NCBI RefSeq assembly: GCF_001866005.1
Contig: NZ_MLQR01000001.1
Location: 344,277-408,276, forward strand
Source of the DNA: Anaerobacillus alkalilacustris
Lineage (GTDB): Bacteria; Bacillota; Bacilli; Bacillales; Anaerobacillaceae
DNA: 64,000 nucleotides
Direction: 5' to 3'
Shown here: piece by piece, positions 8,872 through 17,834 of the stretch
How the letters are laid out: every line of letters starts with the position of its first letter
Position numbering within the stretch: position 1 is the first letter of the stretch
The notes under the pieces: generated by a model
What the model was told of the DNA's origin: nothing
Databases searched by the model: none
What the model saw: only the letters and a program-made list of their open reading frames with translations
Program-made: the position numbers and the translations under genes

Positions 8872-9000
8872 ATGGAAAGTAAAAAACAACGCGCAAGAGA
8901 AGAAAGAAAAACGATGAGTAAGGCTCAGGAATTCCATTACTTATCAGATTTCAAAGCAGCTGATCGTGCCATGGATCGAGCAAGAAAAAACAAAGCTTAA
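8872..9000 (+). CDS. yfhE: YfhE-like small protein
   Basis: A 42-residue basic peptide, MESKKQRARE at its start and then SKAQEFHYLSDFKAADRAMD, resembling the small YfhE family of Bacillus. AAAGGTGG precedes the start. It lies directly before a yfhD-like gene; in Bacillus yfhD and yfhE are neighbours close to yfhF and recX, which supports both assignments. Function is unknown; a link with sporulation is possible for genes of this block. Confidence 0.6.
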   Translation: MESKKQRAREERKTMSKAQEFHYLSDFKAADRAMDRARKNKA

Positions 9001-9042
9001 CTGCGAGTAGTCCAAAAGGCAAAAAGTAAGGAGTGAACTAAA

Positions 9043-9189
9043 GTGGGTAAAAGGAAAAAACAAACAAATCAAGAAATAATTAGCGATGGTAGAGATATAG
9101 AATTCTCTCAAGAGTTTGCTGATCAAGATGATTTAGAAGCACAAGAAAGATCACAAGCAGCTGACAATAGAGCAAAAAAGAAAAAATAA
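9043..9189 (+). CDS. yfhD: YfhD-like small protein
   Basis: A 48-residue charged peptide with a GTG start and a TAAGGAGTGA ribosome site (9028-9036). The C-terminal half, EFADQDDLEAQERSQAAD, ends in a lysine run and matches the Bacillus YfhD family. It follows the yfhE-like gene by 42 bases and ends at a good terminator. The role is unknown. Confidence 0.7.
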   Translation: MGKRKKQTNQEIISDGRDIEFSQEFADQDDLEAQERSQAADNRAKKKK

Positions 9190-9202
9190 CATTCTTCAGG
9201 GA

Positions 9203-9232
9203 AACGTCAACTTTGCTTGGCGTTTTTCTTTT
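9203..9232 (+). terminator. Terminator of yfhE-yfhD
   Basis: Stem AACGTCAA (9203-9210) / TTGGCGTT (9217-9224) with one G-U pair, followed by a T-rich run CTTTT. Confidence 0.75.
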
Positions 9233-9443
9233 AGCAAAAAAAAAATAAAACATTTAAATTTCGAAAATTCCAGCATTTATTATTTGGTAGGTGCATACTT
9301 TAAATTAAATCATTGCTAAAAGTTGTGTGTATTGAGTCACTCTTTACATACAACTTTTTTGCTGCTAATCGCACTTGGAATAACCACATCTTTTGTGTAA
9401 GATAGTAGTAAATATAGTTTTAAAAAGAAAGTAGGGATGTTTT

Positions 9444-10307
9444 TTGAATAACAAACTTCCACAATGTCTTCTAGGGAAAAAGGTCTATTTAAACGAAAAA
9501 AAGGCTTATACAATTAAATATCAAGACAATCGTAACAAAGACGGAATCCATGTTTTATTGTTTGTTGGCGATAAACCTGTAATTTTCGCTATCCTGAAAA
9601 AAGACGGCTCATTTAGTGATTCATTTTTTCTTGATAAAAAAACAAACCACGCATCAGTAATAGCAATAAATCGTTATAATCAAATAGTAGATCGAAAAGC
9701 AAAGCTACAGATGACCCAAGATGATATAAAGGATGCACTGCGAAGTAAAGAAGATGCAAAAATGAAAAACATTCATATTATTAAGCTTCTCGTAGATGAA
9801 CACTTAGAAGATATAAGCAACGGTTGGTCTTCTCGCCTCCTCTATTTACAGATGACAGAATTTAAAACAGATCAATCTCTAATAAACGCTTCCTTAAGAG
9901 AAGCATTACGAAAAGCCAACCCACAAAAAGCATTTTACTACCTTACTCTTCATCGTCGTGATGATCTCTTACCTGAACTAATCCATCAATTATCCAATCA
10001 AAATCAATTACTTGAAACAATTTTTGAATATTATAAAGCTTACCCTGAAGAAACCTATTTACTTTCATTTCTGAAACGAGCTGCAAAAACACTTCCCATA
10101 ACTGATATTAAATTAATTCAAAAAATACTTACCTTCACTTTTTCTTTCGACATACATTACAAATCCCATTACTTCAAACCTATTTTTTTATTATTTTATA
10201 AACGCACAAAAAAAGAAGCAGATATTGAAACTAAGGATTGGCTCACACAGATTTCAAGAGTTTCATCGTTAAAAGAAGCTATTCGATCCATAACAAAAAT
10301 CAAATAA
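9444..10307 (+). CDS. Hypothetical protein, 287 residues
   Basis: I do not recognise this protein. The TTG start has GTAGGGA seven bases upstream. The first 75 residues are beta-rich and predicted globular. From about residue 85 to the end the protein is helical and repetitive in character, with many Leu/Tyr/Lys residues, as in a helical-repeat protein. There is no signal peptide or membrane helix. It stands alone, followed by a small DUF5654 membrane gene in the same direction 66 bases downstream. Confidence 0.65.
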   Translation: MNNKLPQCLLGKKVYLNEKKAYTIKYQDNRNKDGIHVLLFVGDKPVIFAILKKDGSFSDSFFLDKKTNHASVIAINRYNQIVDRKAKLQMTQDDIKDALRSKEDAKMKNIHIIKLLVDEHLEDISNGWSSRLLYLQMTEFKTDQSLINASLREALRKANPQKAFYYLTLHRRDDLLPELIHQLSNQNQLLETIFEYYKAYPEETYLLSFLKRAAKTLPITDIKLIQKILTFTFSFDIHYKSHYFKPIFLLFYKRTKKEADIETKDWLTQISRVSSLKEAIRSITKIK

Positions 10308-10373
10308 TTTTTTATAACAAATTAACTCTTCTATTCTTACAACTACCTCATACAAATATGTTGAGGTGATACT

Positions 10374-10592
10374 ATGGGTAGAAAATTTATAGAACAAATT
10401 ATAACTCTGTTTACTGCTGCGATTGGTGTTATGGCTGCCCTTGCTTGGAATGATGCTGTACAAGCCTTATTTAATTCTTGGTTTCCTCAAGGAGAAGGAA
10501 TTAAGGAGCGTTTTGTTTTTGCTATTATGATAACAGCGCTCGCCGTTCTAGTTACTAGCATATTTGCAAGTTACTTAGATAAAGATAATTAA
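10374..10592 (+). CDS. DUF5654-like small membrane protein
   Basis: A 72-residue protein with two hydrophobic helices (about residues 10-34 and 47-66) joined by a polar loop containing FPQGEGIKERFVFA. The first helix includes the small-residue-rich stretch AAIGVMAALAWNDAVQ, a pattern I associate with DUF5654. A GAGGTGAT site precedes the ATG. It is predicted to sit in the cytoplasmic membrane; function is unknown. Confidence 0.65.
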   Translation: MGRKFIEQIITLFTAAIGVMAALAWNDAVQALFNSWFPQGEGIKERFVFAIMITALAVLVTSIFASYLDKDN

Positions 10593-10825
10593 TTAGTTGC
10601 CCAGTTTTTTCTTAAAACCGATAAAGAATTGTTCAAAATTCAAGAAAAAACTTTTTTAGGAATTTTATCTGCCGCAAAAATACAAGTAATTTGTAAAAAT
10701 TTCTCACATAATTTGAAAACAGTTGGAAATGGAACAATGATGTAGTATTAAATTATATTTTAATCCTTACGTTCACTCATAACGACTGATGGTAAATAAT
10801 CGCTGATTTTCCCTAATAACCACGT

Positions 10826-10854
10826 TTGATAATAATTGTATAAATAATTATGAT
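10826..10854 (+). promoter_or_regulatory. Sigma-A-type promoter of ectABC
   Basis: TTGATA (10826-10831), 17 bases, then TATGAT (10849-10854): five of six matches in both hexamers at ideal spacing. The -10 lies in the loop of an AT-only inverted repeat (ATAAATAAT/ATTATTTAT, 10840-10861), which would melt easily and might respond to supercoiling or salt. Confidence 0.55.
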
Positions 10855-10888
10855 TATTTATGTGCAATAATAATTACTTTAAAGGAGA

Positions 10889-10942
10889 GTGAATTATATT
10901 TTCATTCAAAGACATCTTCTCAATCGTGGTGATCTTCAATGA
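10889..10942 (+). CDS. Possible short leader ORF overlapping the ectA start
   Basis: A strong AAAGGAGAG ribosome site (10881-10889) has no ATG at the expected distance. A frame of 17 codons reads from GTG (10889) or, at better spacing, from a rare ATT (10898), and stops at TGA (10940-10942) overlapping the ectA ATG as ATGA. That geometry would couple ectA translation to the leader. The start is non-standard, so the leader is uncertain. Confidence 0.25.
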   Translation: MNYIFIQRHLLNRGDLQ

Positions 10943-11442
10943 AAAACAATTATCATATGAATCAAACATTAACGATAGAAAAACCAACAGTTGCAGATGG
11001 AGCCTTAATGTGGCAACTAGTAAAACAATCGACACTTGATCTCAATTCTCCCTATAAATATATCATGATGTGTGAGTATTTCAGAGAAACGTGTGTGGTT
11101 GTAAAAGAAAATGATGAATTACATGGTTTTATAACTGCTTTTATTCCCCCAGACCGTCAAGACGTTATTTTTGTATGGCAAGTTGGAGTTGATCCATCAC
11201 AACAGGGTAAAGGTATAGCATCCAAAATGCTCCAAGAGTTACTTTCAAGACCTGCTTGCAAAAATGTACGATATTTAGAAGCAACTGTTACCCCTTCTAA
11301 TATTGCCTCACAGTCATTATTTCGAGGTTACGCACGAAAGAATCAAACAAATTGTGTTGTGAAAGAATGTTTCTCTGCTGAACTTTTCCCTGGTAAAGGT
11401 CATGAAGAAGAATTAACATTTCGAGTCGGCCCTTTATCCTAG
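10939..11442 (+). CDS. ectA: L-2,4-diaminobutyrate acetyltransferase
   Basis: A 167-residue GNAT enzyme that acetylates L-2,4-diaminobutyrate to N-gamma-acetyldiaminobutyrate, the second step of ectoine synthesis. The acetyl-CoA motif VDPSQQGKGIASKML is at about residues 93-107, and LEATVTPSNIASQSLF is the EctA C-terminal signature. It is the first gene of ectABC, 78 bases before ectB. A stop codon in frame at 10930-10932 fixes the start at 10939, but only a weak GGTGAT lies directly upstream. The strong AAAGGAG is 52 bases away. Confidence 0.93.
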   Translation: MKNNYHMNQTLTIEKPTVADGALMWQLVKQSTLDLNSPYKYIMMCEYFRETCVVVKENDELHGFITAFIPPDRQDVIFVWQVGVDPSQQGKGIASKMLQELLSRPACKNVRYLEATVTPSNIASQSLFRGYARKNQTNCVVKECFSAELFPGKGHEEELTFRVGPLS

Positions 11443-11520
11443 TAAACAGATAAGAAAACTTTAATTAATACCCTTATAATTTAAAATGATTTCTAATAAA
11501 TCGAGGAGGTTTCATTAAAC

Positions 11521-12804
11521 ATGGTAAATAATGATTTGAAAATATTTGAGGAATTAGAATCAAGTGTACGTAGTTATGTAAGAAGCTTTCCAACAGTATT
11601 CAAAAAAGCAAAGGGCTATAAAATGTGGGATATTAACGGAAAGGAGTACATCGATTTTTTTGCAGGTGCTGGTGCCCTAAATTATGGACATAATGATGAA
11701 AAAATGAAAAAAAAGCTACTAGAATATATAGCACAAGATGGTATTGTCCACTCTCTTGATATGGCCACAGAAGCGAAAGCAAATTTCTTAGAGAAATTTA
11801 ACGATGTAATTCTAAAGCCTCGTAACATGAACTACAAAGTAATGTTCCCGGGACCTACTGGAACAAACACTGTAGAGAGTGCTTTGAAACTTGCACGAAA
11901 AGTAACTGGCAGAACAAATGTTATTTCTTTTACTAACGGGTTCCATGGAATGACGATTGGTTCATTATCTGTTACAGGGAATTCTGCAAAACGACAAGGT
12001 GCTGGTATTCCTCTTCAACACGTAGTAACAATGCCTTACGATAATTTTGTTAGTAACAATCTCGACACCGTGGAGTATCTCGAACGCTTTTTAGAAGATA
12101 ACGGTAGTGGCGTTGACATCCCAGCTGCTATGATTCTCGAGACAGTCCAAGGTGAAGGTGGTATTAATGCCGCAAAGTTCGAGTGGCTAAAACGTATTGA
12201 AGAAGTATGTAAACGTTGGGGCATATTACTTATCATTGATGATGTGCAAGCAGGCGTAGGTCGTACAGGTACTTTCTTCTCATTTGAGAAAGCAGGTATC
12301 AATCCTGATATTGTTTGTCTATCAAAGTCAATTGGTGGAAACGGTCTACCACTAGCACTTACATTAATTAAGCCCGAACTAGACATTTGGAATCCGGGTG
12401 AACATAACGGAACATTCCGAGGAAACAACTTTGCTTTCATAACAGCAACAGAATCTCTTACTTATTGGGAAAGTGATGAGTTTGAAAAGAGTATTGAAGA
12501 GAAGTCAGTGAAAATTACTGAATTTTTAAATAATATCGTTGAAAAATATCCAGAACTTAACGGGAAAGTAAAGGGTCGTGGCCTTATGCAAGGAATTAGT
12601 ACTCCGATTGAAGGTCTTGCTAGTGAAATTGCTGCTAAAGCATTTGAAAATGGATTAATTATGGAAACAGCTGGACCTGAAGATGAAGTATTCAAATTAT
12701 TCCCACCTCTTACTATTGATAACGAAGGTTTAGAGAAAGGGTTTAAAATCATTGAAGAAAGTGTTCGTAGCTTAGTAGCATCGAAACAATTAGTTGGACA
12801 ATAA
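11521..12804 (+). CDS. ectB: Diaminobutyrate-2-oxoglutarate transaminase
   Basis: A 427-residue class III PLP aminotransferase that converts aspartate semialdehyde and glutamate to L-2,4-diaminobutyrate, the first step of ectoine synthesis. The EctB-typical [16 protein letters not shown] (about 111-126) and FHGMT precede ETVQGEGG, the IIDDVQAG motif with the cofactor Asp at about 241, and LSKSIGG with the PLP lysine at 269. A GAGGAGGT site precedes the ATG. Length equals that of typical EctB. It is cytoplasmic and the middle gene of the operon. Confidence 0.96.
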   Translation: MVNNDLKIFEELESSVRSYVRSFPTVFKKAKGYKMWDINGKEYIDFFAGAGALNYGHNDEKMKKKLLEYIAQDGIVHSLDMATEAKANFLEKFNDVILKPRNMNYKVMFPGPTGTNTVESALKLARKVTGRTNVISFTNGFHGMTIGSLSVTGNSAKRQGAGIPLQHVVTMPYDNFVSNNLDTVEYLERFLEDNGSGVDIPAAMILETVQGEGGINAAKFEWLKRIEEVCKRWGILLIIDDVQAGVGRTGTFFSFEKAGINPDIVCLSKSIGGNGLPLALTLIKPELDIWNPGEHNGTFRGNNFAFITATESLTYWESDEFEKSIEEKSVKITEFLNNIVEKYPELNGKVKGRGLMQGISTPIEGLASEIAAKAFENGLIMETAGPEDEVFKLFPPLTIDNEGLEKGFKIIEESVRSLVASKQLVGQ

Positions 12805-12847
12805 AAAACAATAAAAATTTTCTAGATATTTTCGAGGAGGAACAGTA

Positions 12848-13243
12848 ATGAAAGTAGTAAAATTAGAAGATATTATCGGAACAGATCAAGAAGTAAAAGG
12901 TGAAAACTGGACTAGTCGTCGTCTACTTTTAGCGAAAGATAATATGGGCTATTCGGTACATGACACAGTCATTAAAGCTGGAACTGAAACACATATTTGG
13001 TACCAAAATCACCTTGAAGCTGTATATTGTATTGAAGGTGAAGGTGAAGTTGTTACTTTAAAAGATAATAAAGTTCATCCAATTACAGCAAACAGCATTT
13101 ATGCTCTTGATGAAAATGATGAGCATTTACTAAGAGCAAAGACAACTATGCGTATGGTATGTGTATTTAACCCACCAATTACCGGGAAAGAAATCCACGA
13201 TGAAAATGGAGTTTATCCACTTGTAGAAGAAACAAAAAAATAA
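12848..13243 (+). CDS. ectC: Ectoine synthase
   Basis: A 131-residue cupin that cyclises N-gamma-acetyldiaminobutyrate to ectoine, the compatible solute. The N-terminus [16 protein letters not shown], the [10 protein letters not shown] motif and [19 protein letters not shown] carry the metal-binding and active-site residues of EctC. It lies 43 bases after ectB with a GAGGAGG site and ends before a strong terminator, closing the operon. No ectD hydroxylase or transporter gene follows, so the product is ectoine unless ectD is elsewhere. Confidence 0.96.
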   Translation: MKVVKLEDIIGTDQEVKGENWTSRRLLLAKDNMGYSVHDTVIKAGTETHIWYQNHLEAVYCIEGEGEVVTLKDNKVHPITANSIYALDENDEHLLRAKTTMRMVCVFNPPITGKEIHDENGVYPLVEETKK

Positions 13244-13253
13244 TAAGGAACTT

Positions 13254-13287
13254 ACCCTCGCTTGTTAATCAAGCGAGGGTTTTTGTT
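13254..13287 (+). terminator. Terminator of ectABC
   Basis: Perfect 11-pair stem ACCCTCGCTTG (13254-13264) / CAAGCGAGGGT (13270-13280), five-base loop, then TTTTGTT. Confidence 0.95.
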
Positions 13288-13380
13288 AACCCTAGTAGCT
13301 TAGATTATTTATTTCATTTTGTTTAGTATCAATATTTAACTAATATATTCCTGTATGAAAATAAATCCAGAACAAAATAT

Positions 13381-14118
13381 ATGTGTATAGCTATTCCACT
13401 TGCTGAGGTGAGAATTATCAAATTATCTGTATTGAGTATGAATATTCGTCATGGTCGTGGCTTGGACGGGAAAGTGAATTTAAAACGCATTGCTGAAGTA
13501 CTGAAAAATTCAAAAGCTTCAATTATTGGCTTAAATGAGGTCGATAAATCTTTTTCAAGAAGAAGTAATTTTGTCGATCAAGCAAATTGGTTAGCAAGTG
13601 AATTGAACATGTTCTATGTTTATGGACCAGCTATCTCGTTAAAATGGGACACAACAAGGGAATATGGCAATGCCCTATTAAGTATTTATCCGATAATTCA
13701 ACACACAAATAATATTTTTCGCTTGTCTACTAAGATAGCTGAACCAAGGTCTGTTTTAGAAGCAACAGTTGATGTAAATGAAAGAAAACTGAAAGTATTG
13801 GTTGGTCACTTTAGCTTTCACCCTACCTTACACAATAGACAAATAGAGTTTTGCCTTGGAACTGATGATGCATATCCGCTAATTATTATGGGCGATTTAA
13901 ATCGAAAACCTAATTCATCTAGTTATAAAAAAATGGTGAAAAAATACCAAGATTGTAGCTTCACTAATAACGATTTTACATTCCCTTCTAAAAAACCTAA
14001 ATCCAAAATTGATTATATATTTGTAAACAAGTATTTTACTATCGATTGCGCTAACGTAATTAAAAGTGATGCTTCTGACCATTTACCGGTATTTTCAAAA
14101 TTAAAATTATTGAGTTGA
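13381..14118 (+). CDS. Endonuclease/exonuclease/phosphatase family protein
   Basis: A protein of the DNase I-like metal-dependent phosphodiesterase fold. Visible motifs are SMNIRHGRG (first Asn), IIGLNEVDKSF (catalytic Glu), VGHFSFHP, IMGDLNRKP (Asp/Asn pair) and SDHLPVFSKL (final Asp-His). Substrates in this fold include nucleic acids, inositol phosphates and phospholipids and cannot be told apart here. No signal peptide is seen. The start is unsure: the ATG at 13381 has no ribosome site, while GAGGTG at 13404-13410 suggests initiation close to the GTG at 13408 or just after it. Confidence 0.75.
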   Translation: MCIAIPLAEVRIIKLSVLSMNIRHGRGLDGKVNLKRIAEVLKNSKASIIGLNEVDKSFSRRSNFVDQANWLASELNMFYVYGPAISLKWDTTREYGNALLSIYPIIQHTNNIFRLSTKIAEPRSVLEATVDVNERKLKVLVGHFSFHPTLHNRQIEFCLGTDDAYPLIIMGDLNRKPNSSSYKKMVKKYQDCSFTNNDFTFPSKKPKSKIDYIFVNKYFTIDCANVIKSDASDHLPVFSKLKLLS

Positions 14119-14135
14119 ATTGAAGTAATATTCAA

Positions 14136-14172
14136 AAAGGAAGGATGATATATTATACTCCATCCTTCCTTT
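14136..14172. terminator. Terminator, probably bidirectional
   Basis: Perfect 12-pair stem AAAGGAAGGATG (14136-14147) / CATCCTTCCTTT (14161-14172), preceded by an A-run. It lies 18 bases after the gene ending at 14118. Confidence 0.7.
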
Positions 14173-14195
14173 AGCTAACAAATTCAAGAGAACTC

Positions 14196-14296
14196 GTTCT
14201 AGATTCACTAGAACAACTTCCATTCAGATGGAGTCTCAACTCCACCTGAATGGAAGTTCCCACCTACGCTACGCTTAGAGGTGGGGGCCTATGCCC
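14196..14296. repeat. Triple-hairpin element resembling an IS200/IS605 end
   Basis: Three hairpins follow one another: GTTCTAG/CTAGAAC (14196-14214); a 19-base stem from 14215-14233 to 14240-14258 with one mismatch; and CCCACCT/AGGTGGG (14259-14285), followed by GGGCCTATGCCC. The CCCACCT...AGGTGGGGG pattern is what I recall from ends and guide-RNA regions of Bacillaceae IS200/IS605-type elements. No transposase or tnpB is next to it, so it looks solitary. It could also be a structured RNA. Confidence 0.45.
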
Positions 14297-14333
14297 TTTA
14301 AGTACAAATCAGTTTGATTAAAATATTGGTAGT

Positions 14334-16052
14334 TCAATGAAAAGAAAGCCAAAATTCCCCTTTCGTATCGATGATATCCATTATTTTTAAGAATGGTATT
14401 TTAAATGTTGGAAAGCCTGCTGCATAAGGGCCAATTTCATAAGGTTCAAAATAAATAACCAGAAATTCTTCTTCAACATAAAACGGCTGATTTTTAGATA
14501 TTCCTTTATAAGCACCTGGGAATACATAGTCATACTTCGGATCATTTTTTATCATATGTCCAATAATTTCACTTAAGCGTTCCACGTAATCACTATCTTT
14601 TTTAAACAGATTTTCTAACTCATAAAACCGACCGTTAATTAAATTTATATTGACAAAAGTTTTATTTGGCATTCCGTGGGCTGCTCCAAAATAATACTCA
14701 TAACCATACAACTCCATAACGAGCAAATTTTTTTTAAAAAAGGTCACATTAAAATCACCAGTATAGCTATAATCTAGTTGCTCGTTTTGTTCGATTTTTT
14801 TAAATTTTGATAACAGTTTTAGCCTTTTATTAACGACTATTTCGATGACACCAATTTTTAAGCCATCGAGTTGAGGATAATACAAAACATAATCTTTATT
14901 AGGTTTATATTTTTTTTCCAGGATACGATACCGTTTTGTTAAAGGAATGATTGTATTTTGTTTCCATATGAGTTTTCCTTTTCTATCTACGTAGCTAACT
15001 CTAGTATTTTCAAGAACACGAACTAACTTCCCAACTAAAGTAACACTATCCGCGTTTTTCACAATAGGAAGGCCGCGTGCCCTATTTCCTGAACGATCGA
15101 TAAAATAAGCTTTTTCATCTTCTGATACAGAAGCAATTCCCTGATCAAACAAAGAAATATGATTATATTTAAAATCTGTGAGAACTTCTCCCTTCCAATT
15201 TGCAACAGCATACTTTGAACCAAGATATGGTCTTTGTTCGTTTATAGCTTTGCCTACCGCAACTCGGTGTTCTCCTAGGATCGTAATATCATTATAAATT
15301 GGCTTTATGATGTAAGCACCTTTTTTATTTATTAAACCAAACTTATTTCCGAAATCTTCTGCTGCATTTACAACCGCCCTCCCATTTTCAAAAGGTTGTG
15401 CACTAGTATAGGAGGGTTGAATGACAATAGTTCCTTCTGTATTTACATACCCATACTTTCCTTTGACATTTTTTCGAAACGAGAGCATATTTTCTCCATA
15501 ATTTCCTACATAATTATAAAAAAATGATATAATTTCGCCACCATTAATATCAATTAGCGAAAAAGTATCTTCCTTGATTTTGACAACAGCCATACCGTCT
15601 TTAAAATCACTAGCCATTTCATATTGTAAAGGGATAACGACATTTCCTGCTTTGTTCAAATAGCCGTATTTAAATTTACCGTCTGTATCAATATCTGAAA
15701 ATAACGCTCTACCATCTTGATACATACTAATAAAATTAAATGGTTTTGAGTTTAATAGTAACCCCCTTTCATCTATAACATGATAGCCATTATCTAAAAC
15801 AACCGTCGCCCGCCCTTCAGAAAATTCATTAATAGCTTCAAATTTCGGTGGTATGACAAAATTCCCTTTAACATTAATACAACCATAACGTTGTTTCGTT
15901 TTTACAACTGCCAATCCATTACTTTGAAAGTCATTTGCAAAATCAAAATGAGGTTTAATTTCGAATTCACCAGATTCATTAATATACCCCCATTTCGTTC
16001 CATCCTTTGTTTTTAATGAAGCTGTGTATAAGAAGTTATTATTAATGTCCAT
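14334..16052 (-). CDS. WG-repeat protein with C-terminal DUF3298-like domain
   Basis: A 572-residue protein. From the N-terminus to about residue 330 there are at least seven WG beta-repeats, each with a core like KWGYINESGEFEIKP or KYGYVNTEGTIVIQPSY. The last 150 residues, around YYFGAAHGMPN and EPYEIGPYAAGFPTFKIP, match the DUF3298/RsiV-like fold. There is no signal peptide, so a cytoplasmic location is likely unless export is unconventional. The ATG has AGGAG nine bases upstream. WG repeats are taken to bind proteins or cell-wall components; the role here is unknown. Confidence 0.8.
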   Translation of the reverse strand: MDINNNFLYTASLKTKDGTKWGYINESGEFEIKPHFDFANDFQSNGLAVVKTKQRYGCINVKGNFVIPPKFEAINEFSEGRATVVLDNGYHVIDERGLLLNSKPFNFISMYQDGRALFSDIDTDGKFKYGYLNKAGNVVIPLQYEMASDFKDGMAVVKIKEDTFSLIDINGGEIISFFYNYVGNYGENMLSFRKNVKGKYGYVNTEGTIVIQPSYTSAQPFENGRAVVNAAEDFGNKFGLINKKGAYIIKPIYNDITILGEHRVAVGKAINEQRPYLGSKYAVANWKGEVLTDFKYNHISLFDQGIASVSEDEKAYFIDRSGNRARGLPIVKNADSVTLVGKLVRVLENTRVSYVDRKGKLIWKQNTIIPLTKRYRILEKKYKPNKDYVLYYPQLDGLKIGVIEIVVNKRLKLLSKFKKIEQNEQLDYSYTGDFNVTFFKKNLLVMELYGYEYYFGAAHGMPNKTFVNINLINGRFYELENLFKKDSDYVERLSEIIGHMIKNDPKYDYVFPGAYKGISKNQPFYVEEEFLVIYFEPYEIGPYAAGFPTFKIPFLKIMDIIDTKGEFWLSFH

Positions 16053-16342
16053 CCATAATTTCTCCTAATAACGTTTTTTGTATTATATGGAGATTGGTTT
16101 AGGTTCGTGCCTACTAGTTCGATTAATAAAACTATAAATTTTTAAAAATTGTTAGTTTAATAGGTTGTTATTTTAGAAAGACTGATAACAATGATATCAG
16201 CACGAAGCGCTTCAAAGAAATACACGTAATTTTCTAGAACAATTAGACTTTCAAAAAATATAATTGGGAAAGTATCAATTTTGTAAAATTAAATATTGAA
16301 AAGTTTAAAAAAGAAATTGGTATATATAGAGGAGAAGATACC

Positions 16343-16465
16343 GTGAGCTTACACGAATACATTGAACAAATTAACAAAATACCTACAAATGCGAAGGATG
16401 AAACAGAAGAAGTTGAATACATTAATTTATATTTAGAAGAATTAAGATCATTATTTTCCCGATGA
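16343..16465 (+). CDS. Small acidic protein, 40 residues
   Basis: A short frame with GTG start and a good AGAGGAGA site (16328-16335). The product is acidic and helical (TEEVEYINLYLEELRSLFSR at the end) with no cysteine or membrane helix. I do not recognise it. Codon content and the ribosome site make it a plausible small gene; it lies upstream of the DUF4397 gene in the same direction. Confidence 0.45.
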   Translation: MSLHEYIEQINKIPTNAKDETEEVEYINLYLEELRSLFSR

Positions 16466-16572
16466 TCTGCCTTTATCCAACTAAATATCTAAAAAATTGT
16501 TGGACAAAGTCCCATTTTTCCATTACATACATATTTTACTTTTGTATGTAATGAATGAAGGGAGAGGGAAGC

Positions 16573-17355
16573 ATGTATCACTTTTATCAACCTACAAATA
16601 TAGTTGCTCAAAATGCGGCAATGTACGATTTACTAGCTAATTATTATAAGTATCTAGATCCTCAAAGGCATATTTACTATTATCAGTTGCACTTCATGTG
16701 TATGCAACAACTTTGCCAACTCCAAGCACAGCAACAACTTTATAGACATTTTGAAGAAAATAGAAATTATTACAGAGCAACTGCGAAGGTCCGTGTACTT
16801 CACGCCTCACCAGATGCTCCAGCTGTTGACGTTTATGTAAATGGCGAAAAAACTTTTGATAATATGACATATTATCAAATTAGCCCTTATCTAGAAATTC
16901 CAGCAGGATCTTATGAGGTAGAAATTTATCCTGCCGGACAAACGACAAATCCGGTTCTAAGTCAAACTATTGAAGTGGGAGCTGACCAAAACTATACAGT
17001 TGCTGCTAGTGATCGCCTCAATAATATTCAGCTAGTTCCTGTTGTCGATACAACCGATATCCCTAGAAACAAGTCTAAAGTTAGGTTTTTACACATATCG
17101 CCTAATACCCCTGCAGTAGACATCGCCGTGCAAGATGGAGATATTTTATTTGAAAACATTTCTTTTGGTAATGCTTCAGATTATATAGAAGTAGACCCTG
17201 GCAGAGTTACGCTTGAAGTTCGAAAAGCTGGAACAAATGAGGTTATCTTAACACTTCGAAACACTAATCTTAGAGCAAACGAAGCTTATACTATTACGGC
17301 AATCGGAATCTATGAAGGAAGACCACGGTTAGAAGCACTCATTTTAGAACCGTGA
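16573..17355 (+). CDS. DUF4397 domain protein with Tyr/Gln-rich N-terminus
   Basis: A 260-residue protein. The first 70 residues are rich in Tyr, Gln, His and Met (for example LYRHFEENRNYYR) and lack a signal peptide. Two tandem DUF4397 beta-sandwich units follow, starting at VRVLHASPDAPAVDVYVNG (about 76) and VRFLHISPNTPAVDIAV (about 175). The start at 16573 follows GGGAGAGGGAAG; the ATG at 16555 has no site. The Tyr/Gln-rich N-terminus is similar in composition to spore-coat proteins, so a role on the spore or cell surface is my inference. A long hairpin downstream may end its transcript. Confidence 0.75.
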   Translation: MYHFYQPTNIVAQNAAMYDLLANYYKYLDPQRHIYYYQLHFMCMQQLCQLQAQQQLYRHFEENRNYYRATAKVRVLHASPDAPAVDVYVNGEKTFDNMTYYQISPYLEIPAGSYEVEIYPAGQTTNPVLSQTIEVGADQNYTVAASDRLNNIQLVPVVDTTDIPRNKSKVRFLHISPNTPAVDIAVQDGDILFENISFGNASDYIEVDPGRVTLEVRKAGTNEVILTLRNTNLRANEAYTITAIGIYEGRPRLEALILEP

Positions 17356-17834
17356 ACTACTATCCGTTAGTTTTTGCCCTTTACCTAGTTTAAAGATGGG
17401 TGGAAGACCCTTGACGAATTTGCTATTTACCTTACGAAAATGGGGAAGTTACCTGACCAGTCGTTGCGCTTTAGCAGGAAAATAAAAATTATTACTTTTA
17501 AGTCTTGTTAATACAAAAGATAAAGGCTGCATCAAAATAAATTGAAAGCCTTTATCTTTTCCTAATACTATTAATCTAATTTAATGAATTTCATAATTCA
17601 CTATTCTCCCCACTAAGATACTGTATCTAAGTGCACCGAACCACTCACAAATTATATAGATTTATGTGGCTTAGTTTTGGTAATTATTGAAATTCACTCA
17701 ATTATCATATTAATTTGAATCAATTTCTCCTCACCACAAATCCTTAGTGGGTTGTTTAATTTTAGTGCCGTTACATTTTATTAACTACACCTTAAAGATT
17801 GTCACATCATTCTTTTTTTCATCGACTTTTCTAC
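17356..17834. other. Intergenic region with a 12-pair hairpin
   Basis: About 480 bases between the convergent DUF4397 gene and nifV. A perfect inverted repeat AAGATAAAGGCT (17517-17528) / AGCCTTTATCTT (17547-17558) followed by TTCC on the plus strand is the only strong structure and probably serves as a terminator. A stretch at about 17670-17700 resembles 52045-52080. No ORF with a ribosome site was found. Confidence 0.5.

Noticed and set aside
12036-12440. 134-codon ORF on the minus strand inside ectB
   Set aside because: It is fully antisense to a clear ectB, has no ribosome site and encodes a low-complexity Ser/Pro-rich product, so it is a shadow frame.
17667-17700. Shared repeat between about 17667-17700 and 52045-52080
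   Set aside because: The match (ATGTGGCTNGTTTTGGTA and AATTCACTCA words) is short and gapped; two copies in AT-rich DNA are too few to define a repeat family.
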